Assembly: GCF_040712315.1 (NCBI RefSeq)
Contig: NC_134015.1
Location: 52,863,464 to 52,927,463 of the forward strand
DNA: 64,000 bases
From: Castanea sativa
Taxonomy: Eukaryota; Streptophyta; Magnoliopsida; Fagales; Fagaceae
Reading direction: 5' to 3'
Part shown: positions 9,663 to 20,337 of the stretch, piece by piece
Position numbering within the stretch: position 1 is the stretch's first letter
Layout of the letters: each line of letters opens with the position of its first letter
Position numbers and translations under genes: made by a program
Notes under the pieces: generated by a model
What the model saw: the letters and a program-made list of their open reading frames with translations, nothing else
What the model was told of the DNA's origin: nothing
Databases searched by the model: none

Positions 9663-11838
9663 TTAGTCTTGAATGGTGACGGTTTCTTCAGGGCCTTCAG
9701 GCAACGGCTGGTGAGAATCAGCGACTGTAGTTTCTTCTGCAGCTTTAGCGACCCCATCATCACCTGGAACCTCGCCAAAGAGTTCCTCCGTCCCTTTAGA
9801 GTCGACGGGGTGAGCCGGAGTTTGGGCCTCGGCATCTATATTTATGTGAGCTAAGTCCAAGTCAGGGAATGACGCCTTCACCTGACGGATGCAGTCATCG
9901 AACCCGTCGCTAAAGGAAAAACCAAGCTCCATCAAAAGTGCGTCGGAGTCTCGATACTCTCTAATGGCATCAACTTTCGCTTGACGGATATTGTCGTCAT
10001 GAGCTTTCACCATCTTCCTGAGCAGCTCCACCTCCTTTTCTAGGTTCTCGCGAGCCTGCTCAGAGAGTGTCAGCTTCTGCTCATGACGGACCCTCCATAA
10101 TTTCAACTCGTCCAGTTCTTCTGCCGTCGCCTTCGCCTTAGCACGTACTCGTTCAAGGGCTCTTTCCTGGGCCAGGCAACGGTCTGACAAGCCTTTGGCC
10201 ATTAACACACCCTGCCACAGTTCAGATAGAAATAAGCTCAACACTGAAAGGAACGAGACGGAGTTAAAATGACGAAATGTGCATATGTCGGACGCTAACC
10301 TGAGTTAAGCTGAATAGGCATGTCTCCCCCATGGCCTCGGTGGCATGGTTTCCCAGGTCTTCATAGTCGTCATCGGTTATGATGGAACCAATACGACGGA
10401 GAGCGTATTGGGGGTCTTCACGAAGCAGGACGGGGGGCTTCTCCTTCACGGGGTCCGGGTTGGTCATCAGGCCCTTACCCTTACCAATCCCAAGCTTGGG
10501 AGGCGGTTTCACCATGCCGGACCCCTGACCGGCAGGTAGACCCGTCACAAGTTTCTGTTTTTTGGAGTGACGGTCCCATCTCTCAGAAGATGGTCTTTTT
10601 GGGGCCGTCTGTGACGGATCCATCTTTGAAGCGTCGCCCCCTTGCTTCTTTTTTACCACCTGCTGTTTAATGATAGCCCGTCTCCTAGCGTCGTCCATTT
10701 CTACAAAAGAAGACGGTTAAAAAAGGAACTGCATAAAGCCAAAATCGACGGAAGGGTTCCAGAACTTACGTTTGCGTACACCTGCGTCGTATCGGCAGGC
10801 AACGGATGTGGGTTTAGGACCGTCACAATACCAATGTAACGTATCCAATGTGACGAGCTTCGACCAGGTCCTTTCAGACAACTTGGTCTTTTGAAAAATT
10901 TTCTCCAGAAAGCCGAACTGTTCGGTTGAGATAGGTGGACGGTCCCTCGCTGCACAAAAAAAAAAAAAAAAATGTTGAGTAAACTCATAGAACATGGATG
11001 ACGGTTGATAAGTGGACGGACTCGTACCAGACAGGAGCATTATCCCCCACGTTTTATCTACCGGCATGTAGTCGTCGTCACCTGGACGACACATCCAGTT
11101 ATCCCCTCGAAGGAAGAAGTAACGACCCTTCCAGTTACGATTTGAGTCCGGGGTCTCGGACACCAGCCTAAGTACCGGACTCCTTGGCACAAAGCTGTAC
11201 ATGCCCTTTGACTTTGTAATTTCAGACGGACGGTAGCAATGGAAAAATTCCTCCACCGTTAACCGTCTGGCCCCGTCGGACATCACACCGTACAATACTT
11301 CGACGCTCAGGAAAACCCTCGATGCGTTCGGAGATATCTGGGTGACGGCCAGACCCAAGTATTGGAGGAGACGACGATGCAATGCACTTAGGGAAAAACG
11401 GAGACCAGCTTTTAGCATTTGCTCGTAGACCCCGACATCTTCGAGACCGTAGTAATAGCATTTTTCTGTTTTGAATGGTAGACGGATGGATATGGTGTCT
11501 GGTATTTGGTACTTTTGCCTCAGCATGTTGAAGTGCGCTGGCTCGATGGTTGACACAAAGTCATTCACCGTCCACAAAGGGAGCGGGACGAACTCCCTGA
11601 AGCTGTCAAGGCCTATGACGGATTGGACCGGGGGGTCGACACCGTCTAGGTTGTCAGTCGAGTCATACTCTGACCCGTCCCTATCCTGCCCTTCATCTTC
11701 CTCATGGGAAGGAGAGCTAGCTGACGGTTCCCTCTCCCCGCTAGAGGTGTCTTGGTTTGCTTGACCTGACGGGAACACCTCTTCGTAACCCGTTCCCTCG
11801 CGGGCATAAGACTGACTACTTGACGCCTCACTAGACAT
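9663..11838 (-). CDS. Antisense four-exon gene of element A (Transposase_28-like protein with coiled-coil tail)
   Basis: Read on the minus strand as exons 11838-11028, 10949-10770, 10700-10300 and 10211-9663. The three introns are 78, 69 and 88 bp, all GT-AG. The second donor is GTAAGT, and the first acceptor follows a T17 run. Exon lengths sum to 1941 nt, 647 codons with stop, and the phases join without a stop. Residues 1-70 are acidic and Ser-rich. About 75-270 resemble the plant Transposase_28 ('putative gypsy-type') family, with SFREFVPLPLWTV and NRNWKGRYFF. Exon 3 is Lys/Pro-rich. Exon 4 looks coiled-coil (DRCLAQERALERVRAKAKA). Antisense ORFs are known in Tat elements such as Grande; their role is unknown. 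Unlike gag-pol, this gene has no stops. Confidence 0.85.
10212..10299 (-). other. Intron 3 of the antisense gene
   Basis: 88 bp, GTTAGCG...TGTGGCAG on the minus strand. Joins codon CAG to GGT in phase 0 and leads into the coiled-coil exon. Confidence 0.75.
10701..10769 (-). other. Intron 2 of the antisense gene
   Basis: 69 bp with a consensus donor GTAAGT and acceptor TTTTGTAG on the minus strand. Unspliced reading ends at an in-frame stop, so removal is needed for the long protein. Confidence 0.8.
10950..11027 (-). other. Intron 1 of the antisense gene
   Basis: 78 bp, GTACGAG...TTTTGTGCAG on the minus strand. A multiple of three and stop-free, so reading through it also keeps the frame and adds a Phe run. 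The splice is inferred from the signals and the T-run acceptor. Confidence 0.7.
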
Positions 11839-12267
11839 CTGACACCTACATATGACGGGTAAAGGAAACCTAAGGCTCTAGATTTGTGCCGACGACGGGA
11901 CCAACAAGAAAAATAAGGAACAAAACATTGGATAAGAATAACTTACTAGTAGACGGCGAGAAAAACACAACGGAGAAATTATCAGCACGTTTTTTCCCCG
12001 ATTTCCAAAGGGGACGGTTACTCTCTGAATAAGGTCGACGGTTGCGCTCTGAACAGCAGAAAAATTTCTAAAAAGTGTAAAAGTGAATACTGTGGGTGAT
12101 ATATATAGAGGGAACAACGCGGTAAACGAAGGGACGCATCGATTCCAACAAACAACCATTGAAATCCCCCCACGTGTCCCTGAGCATTTATGACAGCATC
12201 CAGCCTGCCCGTCAGAAACTCTAACCATCATTCCATGAAAACTTCTTGGGAGAGATGATAGTATCAT
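11839..12267. other. Element A region upstream of the antisense gene
   Basis: Would hold the promoter and leader of the antisense gene. The minus strand has TATATATCACCC at about 12107-12096, a possible TATA box roughly 260 bp before the ATG. A box 'cacgtgtccctgagcattta' (about 12171) recurs in element B (about 16748) near its own PPT. Confidence 0.4.
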
Positions 12268-12283
12268 GGAATGAGGGGGCAAC
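12268..12283 (+). promoter_or_regulatory. Element A polypurine tract
   Basis: GGAATGAGGGGGCAAC directly before the 3' LTR: the plus-strand primer site of LTR elements. Confidence 0.75.
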
Positions 12284-12836
12284 TGATAAGGGTAAAACTA
12301 ACATGACGGTCTGGCTGAAATGATTACAACAAGTTGACGGATTACATAACCTAAGGAGGACGGATGAGTTGTGGACGGGCATGAGGAATCCATGCGTCGC
12401 TCTTCAGGCTACCTCAAATCACGCTATGTGATTAGGGCTAACGTGGCCTTGAGTGTGATTCACGCCAACGTAAATACGAAGAATTCTTGTACTTCACGTT
12501 AGCCTTGATTGGAGGAATTTTATAAGGAAAAGAACTCTAAGATATACGAAATTCCACGAGTTACTCTCCTAAAAGGAAAGGACTTCTTGACCAAGGCGTG
12601 AATTTCAGCCCAACGCTACAATATATACCCCAAAACCCTCACAAAGCAAGGTACGCACAATATTCTTAACTCTGGCATTCTAGGGTTGAAGAAACAAGAT
12701 TCTAATTTGACCTTCGGAGGGTTTTTGGCCGGCACCACACCGGTGCTCTCTTTTAGGTCCTCTATTTTCTTTTCACAGGTATTGCTTTGGTTTGAGGAGT
12801 GCTTGCAACTTACTGGTGATTTTTTCGGCATCATCA
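12284..12836 (+). repeat. Element A 3' LTR
   Basis: 553 bp, TGATAAGGG...TCATCA, followed by ATAGG. About 98% identical to the 5' LTR by hand comparison. Confidence 0.93.
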
Positions 12837-12841
12837 ATAGG

Positions 12842-15800
12842 CACTATCTTCGGCGAGATCTTAACAACCTCATTGTCAGGTACCGTATGGCAAGATTCCC
12901 ATGAGTCTAATATCAAAGGTGTTTGTTTTGTTGACCAAACTGTCCCACTCCACCATGGAATTGACCGTGACAATGGTTGTGCTCTTTGCAACTCGCCTCG
13001 CCTCTAAAACTGAGCCATTGACTGATTGGTTAGATCCACAACTAGTCCTACATGACCCAACGGATCATGCCTAGTCGAAGAAAACAAGAAAATTCCTTTC
13101 TTCTCGAAGAAATCACAGTTCTAAGGTTGATTCGAGTTCTTGAAGATGGGTCTGAATGGGGTTGTTCTTTAACAACTCGTGCTCATGTAAATGACGTTCC
13201 TTTCTTGCCTTGCTACTAAGGTGTTTACCAAAAATCCCGTGAAAACCCCCTGTGGTCAATACAACTTTAGCTGACCCACTAAAGCTTTGGGTCTCAATAA
13301 TAAAAAAAGATTGGCAAGGAAAAGGAAACAGAGAAGCTCTTTCCCTTCCTTAACTTAATCACGGCTCCAGCTGAAAAGCTCATCGCCAAATTCAGGGAAG
13401 TCTTCTCTACTTTATTTATCCTGTGCCTTTACTTTTCTCTTGAAGCTTGACATCATTTGGTTATATCAATTTGAGAACCAATGTATAAATTTGGCTTCAC
13501 GCATGGTTGCAAGACATTTTTATTATGATTATATATTAAATATGGTCCTTGCTTTGTTACAATCACTATTAGCCTTTTCAAAGTCAACTTATTTATTACG
13601 AGCACCTTCAAGAAAGTGTTCTGTTCTTTCTAAGCCTTTTGGATGATGCCTAAGCCAGACTTTACTACCTTTTGCAGCTAAGAGCCTTCATTGGCTTATG
13701 TTCCCTTTTATTTATTTTCTTCTTTAAGATTCTTGTGAAGCTTTAAGGTGCTTTTAATCACATTCGCACTTGGGTTGAAAGTAAAATATGGTTGTTAATT
13801 CGTTTTGAAGCTGATGTTGGTTGGCCTAACAAGTAGCCACCAATTTTGAAGATGTTTATGTAGTAGACATGACTTATATTACTTGCTTCTATTTGCTGAA
13901 ATAAATATGTATACTCACACTAGATATTCTTTGTCAAGGTGTTTAGCTTAAAGATGGTCTCATCTTCCACATCATTAACAGCAGGAACACTATGGGTTGG
14001 AGCTTACATGTTGCCTACAACAAGCTTTATGCGTGCAGCAACAAGCTCATCACATTTGGCATTATTTCACCAATAGAAGCTGAAAGGAGAAACAAAGATA
14101 CTTCCCATAGAAAGCTAGCATCCACTTAATGTGAGGGCACGTTCTTAAAATCTCCAATCTGTGTCTCGAGGGAAGTTTCTTCACTTTGATATTTTCTCAT
14201 ATACTGCTAGAAACACGACTATTTGAGTTGAGAGTAATGCCTAAACAGTATTTTCTCTCAAGACTAGTTTTGACAAGCTTAATATATGATTACAAGATTT
14301 AATTTTTCTCATTATGATTTCCTGTCCATGGACCTATATCTGCACAAGGCTAAATGGCTGATTTAGCTTTATTTAACTGCAAACTAGTTATTTAGTAGTA
14401 CTAATCTTGTTCTTGCAGGTTAAGTAAATTATCTTTTATGCCCTATGGCTAATCTGTAATGATGTTATAGGACACTCACAAATATTTCGACTATCTAGTT
14501 GTATTGCTTGGATGTCACTTTGAGCCAATCAATCTAGCTTGGGAAAGATAGAGACAGTACAACTTGTCAAGGCATGAGCCCAAATGGCCTTAGAACGTAG
14601 TTAATGACTACTAACTCAGTGGCAGCATTGTGGAACCTTATCGCCAATAATGGGAATGATCTCTAGCCTCCCGAGCAACAAATTTAGGGAAGTTCCTTGA
14701 CTCTTTCTTAAAAGCATGAATAGCTTTCTATTGAATCATGGTATCCCTTTTTGCTTAATCGGAGAGTAATTCCTCCCATTTCACATGTTTGGGACTATGT
14801 ATAGATTTGACTACATGACTACCTTTAGTAATTTCAATGGTTGATTTACTTGCTGATCTTTCATTACTAATGAAAATTATCTTTTCGAAATTTATAGTGG
14901 ATGAAAGTAATTCAGTCTTGTCTTTTGACCTTGCTTTTGGCAGTCCCATGGCGGCTTTTTCAAAATAAATACTTTATTGAACAAACTGATTATGGGTAAT
15001 TACTAAGGGACTAATTTAGTTTACCCCCAATATCTTTCGTGAAGACCTAGATTCATCTATTAACCATATATGTGTGGTATACAATTTACTTACTCCTTGA
15101 AATGATATTTTATCAAGCCATTGAGGGCTACTATGTTATACAAAATTCTAATGATAGTCATGACTCGTTTAGCAAAGCTATTTCTTAGCCATTATGCAAG
15201 GCATGGCCTTATGTTGCCTCTTGGAATTCTATGGATCAGACATGATTTACTTTGAATGGTCATCAAACTTAATGCATACTGGTGGCTAAAATGGCTTATT
15301 ATCATCGCTATCTAGCTTACCAAGGTGATGGTGATCCCATCTTCCTTGAGACATAGCAAACACAAATGAGCTCTTTGCAGCCCTCTAGGTCCATTGTAAA
15401 CTCCAATTACAAGCCACAGAAGCTTCGCCTTTTCTCTCTAGTCTATGACATGGAAGTTATCATCCCCACTGACCTCCATAAGCTAGCTATAAAGCTAGCA
15501 AGGATTTCGTGAACATCCGGGGGGGCTACCAATGGCGCTATTCTTTCTTGAAGACTTCAAATGATAGCACTTACCTCATTGGTATTGTCAAAAGCCATAC
15601 AACATGCCATTGGATTGATCTGATGGGAACCCTTACTTGGTAGGAATCTATACGCTCATGCATGGTGCCATCTAGCATGATATCAAAAGGATCACCTTAA
15701 GCTTAAAAGAAAAGGGGGTGCATATTTCTTAGGCGCCACAATTGCCAATGCAAACATGGGCGATATAAGCCAAGGTGACTAGTCTCACTTTCAATGAAGT

Positions 15801-16881
15801 CAAAGACTTTGTAAGGGCTTCGCCCCCAAGAACAGGGCTCAAGGATGTATTCTCGTTGCCATCATACTTAATCATCTCACTATTCTATTAAGAAACAATG
15901 CCCATTCATGTGAATGTTTAAACATATATTTAAGTAGCTCAGATTGGTTGAATGGCATGTCCTTATGATTAGACAAATTTGAAAATATAGTGATGTTTAT
16001 CAAGTGCTTGAGCGCCAAATATTTGAGCTAGCTTTCACATTTAAAAGCTTTAGCCAATATATGGCACATACATGCTCTTTAAGAACAATTCTTTTACCTT
16101 GATCTTTTCAAGTACTTCACACCAACATTCACTAGACCATGCATTGTTACATGCTTTCACAGGTCTCTTGGGTGAATTTGGCTATAGTCATTATAAATTT
16201 ATATACACCGTTATTGCTTCACCTTATTTGCCTTGACACTTGGCTTGTTATTCAATAACTTCCTTTATAGTCGCACAGGAAAGAAAAGTTAAAAGCAATA
16301 TACTATTTGCACAATAAGCTCACATGAATTCACATGCATTCATTGGAAGAGTATTGTGGTGATTGTTTGCCAACACCTTCGATGATATATTCTAGCTTTC
16401 CCTTGGCATATTTATATTTCTTTGATAACCATGTGGTCTACTAACAACCTACTTGCCTTCTAATCGGTTTTATACAAAATCAAAGTGGAAAGCTACACAT
16501 GATGCCAATTTGGAATCAACATTGTTGTTCCACTCATTGCTTAAACTGAGTCTTAAAGTACAAAGAGATAGCAACATAAGAGGCGGGAACTTACCCTAGC
16601 CAATGGACAACGAGCAAAAGTTTGGAAGCAACGGATGGGCTAGAGCTCCAAAAAAAAAAAATATATATATATATATATATAATAAAAAAATAAAAATGTG
16701 AGGGAGACGAAGCGATGCCTCGAAAAATGAGTGCACCCACTCAGAACGCATGACGTGTCCCCTTGCATTTAATACCCTCAACTACCCCATCAATCAAAGC
16801 GTAACCCCTGAGGAAAAAGACGAAGGCTACAAGAATCTATCACCCCATGAGTCCGTTCAGGGTGAAACTGACAGACACATG
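12842..16881. other. Non-coding internal region of element B
   Basis: About 4 kb without an open frame longer than 68 codons and without any retrotransposon or host domain that I recognise. Poly(A) followed by (TA)n lies at about 16650-16682. Long non-coding interiors are typical of LARD elements. Confidence 0.6.
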
Positions 16882-16896
16882 TGCTGAGGGGACAAC
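16882..16896 (+). promoter_or_regulatory. Element B polypurine tract
   Basis: GCTGAGGGGACAAC-type purine tract ending at the 3' LTR, similar to GAATGAGGGGGCAAC of element A. Confidence 0.65.
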
Positions 16897-17358
16897 TGAT
16901 AAGGTATTTTTAGACCTACAAAGATGAGAACAAGCTGAAGAAGGTATCGATCCTCCATCTATAGCCTTGCTTGATCTCCACGCATACGTGTATAAGGAGA
17001 GCTCTTGTGCCACACGCTTAACCATAATCAAGAAGACTCCTATAAAGAAAGGAACTCTAGAAGATATACAAAATCCAAGAGGTTCTTTCTTGGAATGAAA
17101 GAACTTCTTGGCCAAGGTACGGATGTCAATTCCACACTACTATAAATACCCCAAAACCCTCATAAATCAAGGTACGCACAATTTCTCTAAAACTTATGCT
17201 CTCTAGCATTTTTGGAGCTCTCTTCTAACTTAACCTTAGGAGGGTTTTTGGCCGGTACCCCACCGGTGCCCTTTGATTGGTTCTTCTCTTTTGTTTTTCA
17301 GGTGCACCCATTGATACGTGTGGACGATTAACTCACTAACGATTTTTGTGCATCATCA
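16897..17358 (+). repeat. Element B 3' LTR
   Basis: 462 bp, TGATAAGG...CATCATCA, followed by the duplicated CTCAT (17359-17363). Confidence 0.9.
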
Positions 17359-17363
17359 CTCAT

Positions 17364-18710
17364 AAACTGTTTCCAAACTTAATATTTGAAACCTGGAAAC
17401 TACAACAGTGAGATGCAGTGTAACTGCTAAGAACATTTGAAAAAAAAAAAAAAACCCAGAAATTGCCTCTTCGCTCTTGCTTTTCACACTCATTTGTAAT
17501 ATTTGAAACATGAGCCACAGGCATCAGTAAGCATGGTGAAGTTTTAATTAGATATTTTCTTCTTAGTCCAACCATCCATGTATATATTTTTTCTTGGACT
17601 ATTTTTCATAATTGACAAATTTAAAGATGAAGCAAATTGACAAGACGTGGGAAGTTCTCTGCTGCTTAAAGTCTATAAAAATGATTGCTTTTACGAGAAA
17701 GAAAATCTGCAACTACGAACGTTAAGAATGGGCACTTTTGCAAGGTAGGGATGAATTAATTAGCAGAGTAAGAAGGTAGAAAAGAAAATAATAAAATATT
17801 TTCTCAAATTAATTAGGTTAGCTGATGTGGTCATCAATAAATATTAAGATTAATATGGATTCTAGTGATTTTTAAACCATTAGATCTCTTAGAAATAGTC
17901 TAAAAAATATGTAGTTTTTGTGGAGGTACACCTAATTTAAACCCATCTATATATATATAGTTGGGTTCAAGTTAGACCTGGTGTAACTTCACAAGAGTTG
18001 CACCTTTTTTGAACCATTGATTTGTATTAAATCTAAGTGTGAAAAAAACACTTATAGTCATATATTTATTGTTTCCTAAAAATTAGTAACTAAGTCATTA
18101 ATTCTTCTTATTAAATATTGAAAAATAAAAAACAGCATTAACTCTCTGTCCATCATCATCTTCATCTTCTCTCCCTCTCTCACATGGTCTTGCGTTCAGG
18201 AAACAAGTGAAATTTTTATTATTATTTTATGTCTAGGAGTGTTTGATTGCTTTGTTGATTTGCTACCACCTGTGAAGCTATTCTTTCATGGGGCCATGCT
18301 TTCCGTGCTGCACCACCAGTGACAGAGTGTTTGATTGCTTCGTTCATTTATTTATTATATTATATCCATTCTTTCCTATATAATTGTAGCTTATATACGA
18401 AATTTGCGAAGTCCCTTTGATTTTAATTAGAAATAAGTTCTTAAAGGTAGCATTTATGCTCTAGCTTTATGGTTGACACAGTGATTGATCTACTAAATAA
18501 AACAAATTCATTGAACCCGATACCTTTTTGGAGTGCTTCTAATGCTTTATATGTAGTTTATGTAAAGATATTGGGGGTTAGCTAGACAACTTTGTGTTTC
18601 TTGTTCTAGAGCGATTTGCCTTAGAGAAAATGTAAAGATTCAGATTACATAATTAAAATATTATAGAGAAAATGTTATTAAAATGACTTTTTTTTAATAT
18701 AGCATAATCA
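17364..18710. other. Non-coding flank
   Basis: AT-rich DNA with a short (TA)n at about 17948-17960 and no supported gene. Related phrases about leaderless 'ggttcaagttagac' sequence suggest an old repeat near 17920-18050. Confidence 0.4.
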
Positions 18711-18980
18711 ATTGTATCGGCTAAGTTCACAGGTTGGAGATAAGTGTACTCGAACGCTAGCATCCACCACAGGGTAAATTGCCATCTTTTAGGCTCCCAA
18801 TTGATTCTACCATAGTGGCCAACGATTACTAAACTTGTTGAAGAAATGAAATATAACCAAGGTATATCTTTTTTATTAGAGGTTGAATCGATCATTAGAA
18901 TAAGAATTAGGCCAAAAATTAGGATACATTCTGGGAATATAAGACCTCCATTGAAAAGAAGCAAATGAAAGGCTTTCACT
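18711..18980 (-). pseudogene. ndhB: Plastid DNA insertion (NUPT): ndhB fragment joined to rRNA-operon spacer
   Basis: On the minus strand, 18979-18828 encodes [17 protein letters not shown] and continues through [14 protein letters not shown]. This is the N-terminal part of plastid NdhB, a membrane subunit of the NAD(P)H dehydrogenase-like complex. The open frame then runs into unrelated sequence (18828-18711, 'atcgttggccactatggtag...ttagccgataca'), which I recognise as plastid rRNA-operon spacer DNA near trnA/rrn23, though less surely. The normal first residues of NdhB are missing, replaced by sequence of unknown origin to about 19015. Both pieces map to the plastid inverted repeat but are not adjacent there. 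A dead fragment. Confidence 0.8.
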
Positions 18981-19019
18981 ATGGCTCCGGTAGGTTCCCT
19001 TAACCAAGCCATTGCCTAT

Positions 19020-19775
19020 GAGTCGCCGGCCCTTTTTTTATCAGAATCTTGTGATTTAGTTTTGATACAACAAGTAGGACAAAGCAATTCTTAATTGTTG
19101 GTACCAAAAGATAAAGCAGATGATTGTAATTTGAGCATATCCAAGATTTTTTTTTTTAATGTACACTTAAATTTCCTGGAACACATGTAACATATTACAT
19201 TAAGTTTAAAATTATTATATAAGTTTAGAAACACAGCATTTTTTTTTCAAATATAAGTATAATGCATATATTAATGAAACCTCAATTTTAGGGTAACCTT
19301 TTGAATATTTATAATTTTTATTTTTTTTAAGGGGCCCATATCTCTAATTTATAATCCCTATTTCGTTTGTATTTTTTTAGCCTAAAACTAAAGAGTTTGA
19401 CCAAAATAAAATAAAGTTTCATTCTTTTCAACCAAAAAATTAAGGGGGGAAAAACATTTTGAGCCCAAAACTGTAAAAGTGACCTACAAAAAAAAATCAA
19501 TTTAAGGCCTAATTAGTCCAAAATAGTCCAAAATGAACCAAAGTGGATTGAATGGACGGAACTAGTTCTAATTGGACCAAATTGACTGAATTGGACTAAA
19601 GTTGACCAAATTACTACGCTAATGTGGGTTAAAGTGAGCGTAATAACAATAAATGTTATACTTCAACTTTTAGATATTTTATAATCATGGCATTAAGCTA
19701 TTTTTCCTCAAGACCTTCCCTACAGTATCATCATCTCAATAAAGTTAATTTAGTTATTCATGTAATGTTATATAA
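19020..19775. other. Non-coding flank before the Mutator-like element
   Basis: AT-rich. Around 19515-19620 there are short recurring phrases 'agtccaaaa', 'ggaccaaattga' and 'ttggactaaa', similar in style to 60125-60235. No gene seen. Confidence 0.4.
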
Positions 19776-19784
19776 TAAAAAAAA

Positions 19785-20337
19785 GGACACGGATTTCCTC
19801 CAAACAAGTTTGCAGCAATTGCTACAAACAGGGACAAGTGTCAATTAAATAATACGACACCTAAGCAATCACTTAAGTAAGGGTCATGTGCATTGCACAT
19901 GACCCATTTTAATTGGATTGCTGTTAACCCTAACGTTAACAGCGTTAGGCAGCCTTTCAAAGAAAAAAAAAAAAAAAACAGTGTTCTTCTCCCTCACGCC
20001 TCTCCCTCTCATCTCCTCCTCCTCTGTGATCTCAGCAAACTCAGACCGGCGAGAGCTTGGGAGGCAGAATCAACGGCGGCCAAAGCCTAACGTTAACAGC
20101 GTCTCTCTCATCTAAACTGGACAGCCCCTCTCTTTCTCCTCAAACTCTTCAAACCTGCGTCTCAACCTTCTCAGCTTTGTCTTGGGAGGCAGAATTGACG
20201 GCGGCCACATGCAGCGGCCGCCGATCTCACCGGCGCATATCTCCATTCCTCCTCTTCACCCGCTTCCCCCTTCGCTGATTCCACCCCATTCACTTTCTCA
20301 CTCAACCGATGCCGCTCCCATAAAGTCACCGCCAAGG
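19785..20337 (+). repeat. MULE left terminal inverted repeat
   Basis: Pairs with about 26145-26632. It contains a near-perfect palindrome at 19881-19905 (GGGTCATGTGCA arm) and ends after a GC-richer part with 'cggcggccacatgcag'. That part is also present, inverted, at the right end. The first exon of the transposase gene lies in it. Confidence 0.85.

Larger units (their letters stand above)
2805..12836 (+). mobile_element. Element A: Ty3/Gypsy retrotransposon, Tat-type, nested in element B
   Basis: 10,032 bp, with LTRs at 2805-3356 and 12284-12836. The order is LTR, PBS, gag, protease, RT, RNase H, second RNase H, integrase, tandem array, antisense gene, PPT, LTR. The flanking five bases are ACAGG (2800-2804) and ATAGG (12837-12841), a target duplication with one difference. 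The second RNase H domain and an extra antisense gene near the 3' end are known from the Tat group (Grande, Retand and relatives). All gag-pol domains are in one frame, broken by seven stops, so this copy cannot make its polyprotein as it stands. Confidence 0.93.
1215..17358 (+). mobile_element. Element B: non-autonomous LTR retrotransposon (LARD-like), interrupted by element A
   Basis: Two LTRs (1215-1675 and 16897-17358) in direct orientation begin TGATAAGG and end CATCATCA. They are flanked by a perfect 5-bp duplication, CTCAT (1210-1214 and 17359-17363). A primer-binding-type sequence follows the left LTR and a purine tract precedes the right LTR. Excluding element A and its target duplication, B is about 6.1 kb. 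Its internal DNA shows no gag, protease, RT or integrase, which is the definition of a large retrotransposon derivative. The LTRs share several blocks with element A, so A-type proteins may have mobilised it (inference). Confidence 0.9.

Noticed and set aside
18653..19012. 119-codon minus frame as a functional membrane protein
   Set aside because: It is a plastid ndhB fragment fused to spacer DNA; the start and rest of the gene are absent.
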